59,232 nucleotides of DNA, taken from assembly GCA_030550555.1 (NCBI GenBank), contig JAUQPD010000009.1:1-59232 (forward strand), read 5' to 3'. This document shows positions 52,854 to 59,232 of this stretch, in pieces. The DNA comes from Thermodesulfobacteriota bacterium (lineage in GTDB: Bacteria > Desulfobacterota > Thermodesulfobacteria > Thermodesulfobacteriales > Thermodesulfobacteriaceae). The notes under the pieces were generated by a model. The model had not been told where the DNA came from and did not search any database. It saw only the letters and a program-made list of their open reading frames with translations. How positions within the stretch are numbered: position 1 is the stretch's first letter; the number at the start of each line of letters is the position of its first letter. Made by a program: the position numbers and the translations under genes.

Positions 52854-55091
52854 ATGGGTTTAACTAATGCCCTTTTTACTGGAACAAGTGGTCTTAGAGC
52901 TCTGGGCCATGGCATGAATGTAATAGGTGACAATGTTGCCAATTTAAATACTACAGCCTTCAAGGGAGCTCGTATCACCTTTTCGGACATTATGGCACAG
53001 AGTATCAACACATCTGCGGGATCTGGCCAACTTGGCCGTGGAGCAAGCATACAGGCTCTCTATCAGCTCTTTACCCAAGGTGCCTTTGAGTCGACCGCAA
53101 GCCCAACCGACATGGCAATAGCAGGTGCAGGTTTTTTTATTGTCCGAAATCCCAAGGCAACAGGTGCGGTATTCTACACTCGAGATGGCCAATTCGTCAT
53201 TGATAAAGACGGTTACCTCATTAATCCCCAGGGTTTGAGAGTCCAAGGCTGGAAAATTGATGAAATTACTAATGATATAACTGGTGCATTGACAGATATA
53301 AGAATTGATAGAAGTTCTCCGCCTGTTAAGACAACCAAGATTGATATGATCACTAATCTTGATGCAAGAACAGAAACCAGGGTTAAGGTAATTAGTATTA
53401 GTGGAAATATATATGATGATCCAGATCAACAGGGTTCTACTACTGTAGAGACAGATTTTGTGATAAGAGATATAGATCAAAAGGACAATAAAATTAAATT
53501 AAAGCTTGAATGGGATGCTTCTATACAGAAATGGAGCTATACAATTATTGATGTTAAAAATAATACCACTCTTGCTTCTGGAACAAATGTTACTACCTCC
53601 AGAACAACAATTGAGATCCCTACTACCAAAGAGCAAGTTATTATAGATTGGAGTGCGGTAACTCACGATCCCCCTCCAGTGGAGAATTATCTTAATATAC
53701 CAGGTAGACATGGGAGAATAGAAATTAAAGGTTCACAACAAGGGCAATGGGAATCTAAAGATGTTACTTTAGTAGATGCTAATGGAACAAATAGGAATAT
53801 AAGGATTTGGTTACGCTATAATCAAAATGGAAGGTGGGATTATTATGTTTTTGAAAATCCCATAGCCGGAGCAAATGATCCAGATCAAGAAATTGGTGCA
53901 ATAATTTTAGCTAAAGGTGAGAACGCTAATGAGACCAATATATTTTTTTATTTAGATGGGACTTCACAAAGGATAAATCTTGATTGGGATCCTAATAATA
54001 TTGTAGATCCACAAAAAGGTTACAATCTCTACACTTTGCAAGAAACTTTTACCTTATTTGATGCCTGGAATGCCAAAAATGAAGTGCCTATTCAATCAAC
54101 AGCATACAGCTATCGCTCAACATTGTTTATCTATGATTCTTTAGGTACACCTCACGAGATCACTATTTATTATTCACCAACAACGAAAGATAATGTCTGG
54201 GAGTTTTTGGTCACCTCAAATCCCTCAGAAGATCAGAGAGATTTTGTAAGAGATGCTCTTCCTATGCAATGGTGGTATGAGAAAGGAGGAGTAATTCAAA
54301 AGGTTGAGATAAATTCAGGTAAAGTGTTTACTGAAGAGAAAAGGGGTATTCTTATGTATGGAAGGCTTGAATTTGATAACCAGGGAAATGTGAAGAAATT
54401 TTATCACGTCTATAGACTTGATGCAAATACTGGAGCCTTAGTGCAGGTGATTGATGAAAAAGGGCAACCAGTGCCCTTGCCAGAAGACAAGTTTCTTGCC
54501 CTTGGACCAAATGGATATCCACTATTAATTGCAGATTTTTTGGGTATAGATTTCGAGTTTGATTACTATGCGCCAAATGATGTAAATCAGGGCGCGGTAA
54601 GGAATGATTTACAAGGTATCGAGCTAAACTTTGGATATTTTTTTAAGGATGCCTGGCGTTCAGAATCTGTCCGAACAACCCAATATGCCACATCAAATGC
54701 AACCCTGTTTTACGATCAAAATGGCTTCGGTCCAGGTGCTCTTGAGAGTATAAATGTTGACAATGAGGGTAGAGTTATAGGAACCTACTCAAATGGTAGA
54801 GTGATTCCTCTTTGGATGGTAGGGCTTGCCAATTTCAATGCTCCGGAGAGACTTCAAAGGCTTGGAGCTAATCTGTTTAGAGAAACCACCCACTCTGGTC
54901 CTCCAGTTACTGGTAAACCAGGAACAAATGGGCTTGGCACCATAGCTCCTAACTCCCTTGAACAGTCAAATGTAGACCTGGGAGAACAGTTTGTCAAGAT
55001 GATTGTCTTCCAGAGAGGATTTCAGGCAGATGCCCGCATAATCACTGTTTCTGACACTATGCTTGAAGAACTGATCAATCTCAAGAGATAA
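52854..55091 (+). CDS. flgE: Flagellar hook protein
   Basis: The 745-residue protein begins GLTNALFTGTSGLRALGHGM, has VIGDNVANLNTTAFKGARI, IAGAGFFIVRNP and ends LEQSNVDLGEQFVKMIVFQRGFQADARI. It is much longer than enteric FlgE (about 400 residues), with an inserted variable region around residues 170-410 that should be exposed on the hook surface. GGGGGTGAG lies before the ATG. It is the last gene of the flagellar operon. Confidence 0.92.
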   Translation: MGLTNALFTGTSGLRALGHGMNVIGDNVANLNTTAFKGARITFSDIMAQSINTSAGSGQLGRGASIQALYQLFTQGAFESTASPTDMAIAGAGFFIVRNPKATGAVFYTRDGQFVIDKDGYLINPQGLRVQGWKIDEITNDITGALTDIRIDRSSPPVKTTKIDMITNLDARTETRVKVISISGNIYDDPDQQGSTTVETDFVIRDIDQKDNKIKLKLEWDASIQKWSYTIIDVKNNTTLASGTNVTTSRTTIEIPTTKEQVIIDWSAVTHDPPPVENYLNIPGRHGRIEIKGSQQGQWESKDVTLVDANGTNRNIRIWLRYNQNGRWDYYVFENPIAGANDPDQEIGAIILAKGENANETNIFFYLDGTSQRINLDWDPNNIVDPQKGYNLYTLQETFTLFDAWNAKNEVPIQSTAYSYRSTLFIYDSLGTPHEITIYYSPTTKDNVWEFLVTSNPSEDQRDFVRDALPMQWWYEKGGVIQKVEINSGKVFTEEKRGILMYGRLEFDNQGNVKKFYHVYRLDANTGALVQVIDEKGQPVPLPEDKFLALGPNGYPLLIADFLGIDFEFDYYAPNDVNQGAVRNDLQGIELNFGYFFKDAWRSESVRTTQYATSNATLFYDQNGFGPGALESINVDNEGRVIGTYSNGRVIPLWMVGLANFNAPERLQRLGANLFRETTHSGPPVTGKPGTNGLGTIAPNSLEQSNVDLGEQFVKMIVFQRGFQADARIITVSDTMLEELINLKR

Positions 55092-55122
55092 GGGCTTTCT
55101 CTGCTTAAGCTCTTTTATTTCT

Positions 55123-55145
55123 GGGGGGGTCTGCTTCCTCCCCCC
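55123..55145 (+). terminator. G-run/C-run hairpin after the flagellar operon
   Basis: Seven Gs (55123-55129) can pair with six Cs (55140-55145) around a 10-base loop, 32 bases after flgE. No T-run follows, so it may be a poor intrinsic terminator, a transcript-end stabiliser, or chance. Confidence 0.35.
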
Positions 55146-55205
55146 TCCCCTTGTGAGATGTTGGGAGTCCTTGCGGTAAATCTGATAGGATGATAAAATA
55201 ACACC

Positions 55206-55640
55206 ATGCAAGCTCAACCAGTTGCTAAGAATCCTGTCCTATTCCAACTCTCAACAGGGCTATATCTTGGTCTTGTTTGTTACAACCCTCTCTATGAAAG
55301 TCTACAGTTTGTTCTTGAAAAGAGAGACTTTTTTGAGGTTGAGTGGCCTGCCCTTATGATAACTCAGGAAAAAGGGCTATTTCCTGTGCTCCTTGGGCTT
55401 CCATATATCACTGTTCAGCGCTCCCAACTTCTTTGGTACACGACCCATATACCTGCAGAGTTACTTAAGACCTATCAGGCCTATTTGCCCCTAACTGGTG
55501 AAGCAGTTCCCCCAGCATCTACTCAAACCAAAAACCTTAAGAAAAAAACTTCTATCTCCAAAAGTTCTGATACAGAAGAGTCAAAGGTGATTCCACTACA
55601 TCCCAGGAAGGGGAAAGAAGATGCCCCTGAATCTTCCTGA
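55206..55640 (+). CDS. Hypothetical protein
   Basis: The 144-residue protein has a globular first half rich in aromatic residues ([43 protein letters not shown]) and a polar, Lys/Ser-rich, probably disordered tail. I do not recognise the family. It overlaps the start of rpe by 20 bases, which points to translational coupling and supports its being a real gene. It may be linked to the flagellar genes upstream or to rpe; neither is shown. Confidence 0.6.
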   Translation: MQAQPVAKNPVLFQLSTGLYLGLVCYNPLYESLQFVLEKRDFFEVEWPALMITQEKGLFPVLLGLPYITVQRSQLLWYTTHIPAELLKTYQAYLPLTGEAVPPASTQTKNLKKKTSISKSSDTEESKVIPLHPRKGKEDAPESS

Positions 55641-56301
55641 AAGACGTCCCCTCATTGCCCCCTCCCTTCTATCTGCGGACTTTTCACAACTTCAAAGAGA
55701 GGTCCAGGCAGTTGAGTCCGCAGGAGCTGATCTTCTCCATTTAGATGTAATGGATGGCCTCTTTGTGCCCAATCTTACCTTTGGCCCCCCTGTTATATCT
55801 GCAATAAGAAAGCATACCTCTCTTCCCTTTGACGTTCACTTGATGATAGTTCAGCCTGAACGGTATTTGCAAGAATTCGCTAAGGCAGGTGCTGATCTTA
55901 TCTGTGTTCATGCAGAAGCAACACCCCATCTTCATAGTGCAGTCACTACCATTAAAAAATTGGGAAAGCTTGCAGGAGTTTCCCTCAATCCCCATACACC
56001 TCTTGAAGTTTTGGATTATCTCCTTGAGGAGCTTGACTTTGTGCTTATTATGAGTGTTAATCCTGGATTTGGGGGTCAAAAATTTATCCCTCAGGTCTTA
56101 AGGAAGATTGAGGGTCTTAAAGAGAGAATTGTGAAAAGAGGACTTTCATTGCTCATTGAGGTCGACGGTGGAATTAATGAAGAGACCGCCCCTCTTGTCA
56201 TCTCCGCAGGTGCAGATATCCTCGTTGCAGGAACTGCAGTCTTTGGAAGGTCTGATTATGCTTCTGCTATTTCAGCCTTAAGATCTCCCAGACAAGTTTA
56301 A
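55621..56301 (+). CDS. rpe: Ribulose-phosphate 3-epimerase
   Basis: Rpe interconverts ribulose-5-P and xylulose-5-P. The 226-residue TIM barrel has [59 protein letters not shown] and [12 protein letters not shown], including the metal-binding His/Asp residues. GGAAGGGG lies upstream of the ATG. Its 3' end overlaps convergent pgsA by 35 bases. Confidence 0.95.
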   Translation: MPLNLPERRPLIAPSLLSADFSQLQREVQAVESAGADLLHLDVMDGLFVPNLTFGPPVISAIRKHTSLPFDVHLMIVQPERYLQEFAKAGADLICVHAEATPHLHSAVTTIKKLGKLAGVSLNPHTPLEVLDYLLEELDFVLIMSVNPGFGGQKFIPQVLRKIEGLKERIVKRGLSLLIEVDGGINEETAPLVISAGADILVAGTAVFGRSDYASAISALRSPRQV

Positions 56302-57172
56302 GACTCCTCAAGCCATCTCTGTAGAGACTAAAGAGTAGAACCAAAAAGAGGCTGTAAAAGACTCTTTCCCAGAAATTTATTTCAATAGCAATGAGTATTA
56401 GGAGCCCGAGGATGAGTAGGGACTCCTGTTGGGCAAGAAGAGGTGAGGTCCTTGCAAGGCCTTTTCTGAAGAAGTAAAAGGAAAGAGCTATCTGAATGAT
56501 TGGAAAAAGAGGCCCTGAAAGGGGAAAAATGATGAGAAGAGTTAGCCCCAGGGCAAGAGATAGGAGTGATTTTGCAAAGAGTAGGGGATCAAGCTTGTTT
56601 CTCGAAAAAGCCCTCCTTACTCGGTAAAAATAAGGAATAGCCGAGACCCAACTGAAGACGACTAATAACCATAGGGCATAGTGGATATACACAATCAATT
56701 CAGGTTTTATAAGACTTAGGCCTATTGCCAATCCTGCAAGAATCATCTGAAAAGCGGTTTTATATCGGGCAATGTTAATTACTCTTAGATCTTCTGTAAA
56801 CCAGCTCCTAAGGAAAGATACAAGCAGTTCTCTGCTAATTAGCAGAGCAACCTGTGCAAAGGGAAAATATCCAAGATAGACTAAACTCAGATATACAACG
56901 GTGACGAAAATCTTATCTGCAACAGGATCGAGCATGGCTCCAATCCGTGTCACCTTCTTCTGTCTTCTTGCAAGGACTCCATCAACATAGTCGGTGAACC
57001 CAAGAATTGACCCAAGGCCAAGAGAAAAGACCTTTGCTAAATAGCTCTCTATGAAGAGAAGTGCACAGGGAAGAGGGAGAAGAAAGATTCTAAGAAGGGT
57101 TATGAAATTGGGACTAACTCTAATTTGAGCCTTTTTTTCCCCTATTTCAGCCCTTTCAATGCCTTCAGGCAT
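56267..57172 (-). CDS. pgsA: CDP-alcohol phosphatidyltransferase (PgsA-like)
   Basis: The enzyme makes phosphatidylglycerol phosphate. The 301-residue membrane protein has the family signature D64-G-x2-A-R-x8-G-x3-D82-x3-D86 ([19 protein letters not shown]). A C-terminal extension of about 120 residues adds further hydrophobic segments beyond the roughly 190 residues typical of PgsA. It overlaps the 3' end of the transglutaminase-like gene by 31 bases and converges with rpe. The precise alcohol substrate is by family default. Confidence 0.85.
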   Translation of the reverse strand: MPEGIERAEIGEKKAQIRVSPNFITLLRIFLLPLPCALLFIESYLAKVFSLGLGSILGFTDYVDGVLARRQKKVTRIGAMLDPVADKIFVTVVYLSLVYLGYFPFAQVALLISRELLVSFLRSWFTEDLRVINIARYKTAFQMILAGLAIGLSLIKPELIVYIHYALWLLVVFSWVSAIPYFYRVRRAFSRNKLDPLLFAKSLLSLALGLTLLIIFPLSGPLFPIIQIALSFYFFRKGLARTSPLLAQQESLLILGLLILIAIEINFWERVFYSLFLVLLFSLYRDGLRSLKLVWEILRLK

Positions 57173-59181
57173 CTTTCAAGTTCCCTAAGTCCCTTTTCAT
57201 CAAAGGGGATGTCTTTATATGTATATCTGCCATAGGTATCCACAAATTCTTTGGCTATCTTGCGAACTTTTTCATCTTCAATTCTCTCAACGAATTCATA
57301 TATTCCCTCCCATGGCCTTTTCTCAAGCCCCCTCCTTTCCATTTCTCTTTCAAACTCAAAGAGTAGCCTTATCTCCTTCCTTGTCAGGTAATTTTTGACA
57401 AAAATGAGCCTCTTCCATTTCATTTTTAGGAGTAGAAAAGTAAACAAAAGGGCAACTGGAATGAGAATTATTAAAGCATAGGCCAAGTCTTTGGTGCCAA
57501 CAGAGAGGTTTCTCTCCTTTGCTGGATTAGAGAGGCTTCGGATAAATTTTTCTACAGCGAATATTAATCTTTTCTGCTTTTGAAGATCAAAATCTATGAC
57601 AAATTTTGTATAGTAAAAATTCACAAGGTCAAGATAAAATTTTAGGCGTTGGATTGGGCCTTGTTCTCGTTGATAGGCTTGAAAAGTCGCAAGAGGTGTT
57701 GGATCAAATCTTATCCACCTATTATCAATATAGGCTTCAACCCAGGCATGAGCGAATTTTTCAAGGACAAGATAGTAGTTCCCCTGAGGATGAAAGATTG
57801 CTCCCCTAAAGCCTCCTACTACTCTTGCGGGTATCCCATTTAACCTAAGAAGGGTAACCATAGCACCAGCAAAAAATTCACAATTTCCTCTTTTTTTCCC
57901 AAATAAAAACTCTTCTAAGGCCCTTTCACCTTTAGGAAGTTCTGTAAGAGAATGTTTAAAATCTCCACCAGTAAAGTATTTAAAAATCCTTTTAGCAGTT
58001 GCAAGCTCATTCTCAGCTCGAAGCTCTTTTGCAAGTGTTTTAATGGACTCTCCTACCTCTGGCACCTGCAGATATGGTGTGAGATCATCTTCAACATGAT
58101 CTTTATTAGCTTCAAACTTATCGGAGAAGTAAATTTCATACTTTGCAGGAAAGCTGATATTCTCTTCAACTCTAAAAGTCTGATCTGCGAGTTTTATTGT
58201 TCTAAAGTTAGCCTTGATAACCTCTGTATATTCTATTGTTGGAAGATATCCTTCCATGTCGCTTTGTAGATAGAGAGTTGCGCGCATAGATGAGGATGAA
58301 GTCTGTCCTACAGTTCTTGCTCTCTCGTGATTTCTACTTCTAAAGGTTTTACCATCAAAGTAGTCATAGGTAATGACTCTAATAAAGAGGTTTTCTGGAT
58401 CTTTTATCTTGCCCTCTTCAATAGTAAATCTTAGAACAACTTTTGTGCTTTCCTGAATGGTAGAAACACCGCCAAGACTTATCTCACTTGTAAAACCAGT
58501 TTTTCCCTTTTCCTTGCCACCTAAGCCAAAGTCAAAAAGCGGAGTTTCAAGCCTTGGTAAGCCCAAAAAGAAGAGAGTGCCTATGAGAAGTGTTGCAAGA
58601 AAAAGTATTCCTATTGTAAATGAGACCGCACTGAGCTCCCTCTTTGATAGTTCCTCTACTTCTCCCTCTTCGAAGTAAATATGTGTAAAAAGAAAGAGAG
58701 CTATAAGAAAGAGCTGAATCAATAGGAGAAGAAAGAACCAAAGACTTATATAGTAGAAACTTAAACTTGCAAGTGTAAGAAGCTCAAGGAGGTAGATCTG
58801 AAAATAGTCTCTGACCTTCTTTTTTTCAAAAAGCTTAACGGAAAGCAAGAGAAGAAGGGTTCTTAGGATATCCTCAAGGAGATTAGCAAGACTTACAGTA
58901 AGTAAAAAATAGGCAATGATGGATAGGCCAAGTAGATTCACAACTAATCTTGGGAAAAACCTTTGTCTGAGTTCAAGAAGAATTGCAAGGAATATCAAGG
59001 TCCCAACAAGGAGACTTTCAGTGTAAAAGAGGACCTGTGATGCAAGCCCAAGAGGAATTATTAAACTCAGAAAGACAAGGATACTTTCAAGGTGTTCTCT
59101 TCTCAGAGTCTCTGCGACTAATCTCTGATAATCTGAGGGTGTTCTATAATTGTTTTTAGTATTCCATTTTTTTTGGGTCAA
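57142..59181 (-). CDS. TgpA-like membrane transglutaminase-fold protein
   Basis: The 679-residue protein has about six N-terminal membrane helices (DUF3488 region, residues 30-210), a periplasmic transglutaminase-core domain with the Cys434-His478-Asp493 triad (KRGNCEFFAGAM, EKFAHAWVEAY, IRFDPTP), another helix near 575-595 and a C-terminal DUF4129-like tail. Family members occur beside DUF58 and MoxR genes; a stop codon at 59214-59212 may end such a gene upstream. The start is TTG 59181, the only option before a stop. The physiological substrate is unknown. Confidence 0.88.
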   Translation of the reverse strand: MTQKKWNTKNNYRTPSDYQRLVAETLRREHLESILVFLSLIIPLGLASQVLFYTESLLVGTLIFLAILLELRQRFFPRLVVNLLGLSIIAYFLLTVSLANLLEDILRTLLLLLSVKLFEKKKVRDYFQIYLLELLTLASLSFYYISLWFFLLLLIQLFLIALFLFTHIYFEEGEVEELSKRELSAVSFTIGILFLATLLIGTLFFLGLPRLETPLFDFGLGGKEKGKTGFTSEISLGGVSTIQESTKVVLRFTIEEGKIKDPENLFIRVITYDYFDGKTFRSRNHERARTVGQTSSSSMRATLYLQSDMEGYLPTIEYTEVIKANFRTIKLADQTFRVEENISFPAKYEIYFSDKFEANKDHVEDDLTPYLQVPEVGESIKTLAKELRAENELATAKRIFKYFTGGDFKHSLTELPKGERALEEFLFGKKRGNCEFFAGAMVTLLRLNGIPARVVGGFRGAIFHPQGNYYLVLEKFAHAWVEAYIDNRWIRFDPTPLATFQAYQREQGPIQRLKFYLDLVNFYYTKFVIDFDLQKQKRLIFAVEKFIRSLSNPAKERNLSVGTKDLAYALIILIPVALLFTFLLLKMKWKRLIFVKNYLTRKEIRLLFEFEREMERRGLEKRPWEGIYEFVERIEDEKVRKIAKEFVDTYGRYTYKDIPFDEKGLRELERCLKALKGLK

Positions 59182-59232
59182 AATTATGGAAGAAAGACCA
59201 AAAATGGCTTCCTATCGCTTGCTTAACCGTCC

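Noticed and set aside
1-59232. CRISPR array, intact insertion sequence or riboswitch
   Set aside because: I saw no regularly spaced repeats, no complete transposase with terminal repeats, and no leader with recognisable riboswitch core.

Overview
The window looks like a chromosome segment of a Gram-negative, flagellated, anaerobic and probably thermophilic bacterium. My best guess is a Thermodesulfobacteriota member (Thermodesulfobacteriaceae / Caldimicrobium-like). This rests on gene content: lipid A genes with lpxI, lptE, a futalosine-pathway menaquinone gene (mqnE), archaeal-type PEP carboxylase, a Ni-Fe CO dehydrogenase, an O2-sensitive class III ribonucleotide reductase and multiheme cytochrome c. 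I could not search databases, so the taxonomy is an inference. Genes are tightly packed, often overlapping, with many convergent 3' overlaps.

Layout. 1-6.3 kb: end of an unknown gene, then a leftward class III ribonucleotide reductase operon. NrdD carries three inteins, the glycyl-radical domain is a separate small ORF, and a small zinc-ribbon ORF follows. Upstream of nrdD are a promoter and two NrdR-like boxes. 6.4-7.3 kb: wreck of an AAA-ATPase-like gene. 7.4-11.7 kb: prmA, a stand-alone CO dehydrogenase (cooS), and a pentaheme cytochrome interrupted by an in-frame TGA that I read as probable selenocysteine (ExtKL-like). 11.9-12.6 kb: tRNA-Ser(CGA) followed by decayed nucleotidyltransferase-type genes. 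12.7-16.9 kb: lipid A operon fabZ-lpxA-lpxI-oxidoreductase-lpxB. 17-24 kb: AICAR transformylase, an MNT/HEPN pair, greA, icd, leuS, lptE. 24-31.6 kb: a PIN-fold RNA-ligase-partner protein, an orphan Fe-S/cytochrome b pair, a class II aldolase, lpxK, a flippase-like membrane protein, a HIT hydrolase and PEP carboxylase. 31.6-38 kb: aroC, a polyprenyl diphosphate synthase, a HAD phosphatase, an AddA-like helicase and mqnE. 38-45 kb: a surface-glycan cluster (O-antigen ligase, two GT2 enzymes, MsbA-like exporter, DegT aminotransferase, Gfo/Idh oxidoreductase). 45-47.7 kb: DUF2905 and a P-type ATPase. 47.7-48.6 kb: ssrA (tmRNA), with fragments of a transposase and a second AAA-ATPase-like gene abutting its 3' end. 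49-55 kb: flagellar hook operon fliK-flgD-flgE-like-flgE. 55-59 kb: a hypothetical gene, rpe, pgsA and a TgpA-like transglutaminase.

How they fit together. The lipid A, lptE and surface-glycan genes supply the outer membrane; ispB, mqnE and ubiquitous quinone-facing cytochrome components suggest menaquinone-linked anaerobic respiration; CooS, PEP carboxylase and IDH fit CO or C1 metabolism with anaplerotic CO2 fixation. The most unusual items are the probable selenocysteine pentaheme cytochrome, the triple-intein NrdD whose glycyl-radical segment is supplied in trans, and the mobile-element debris at the 3' end of ssrA.
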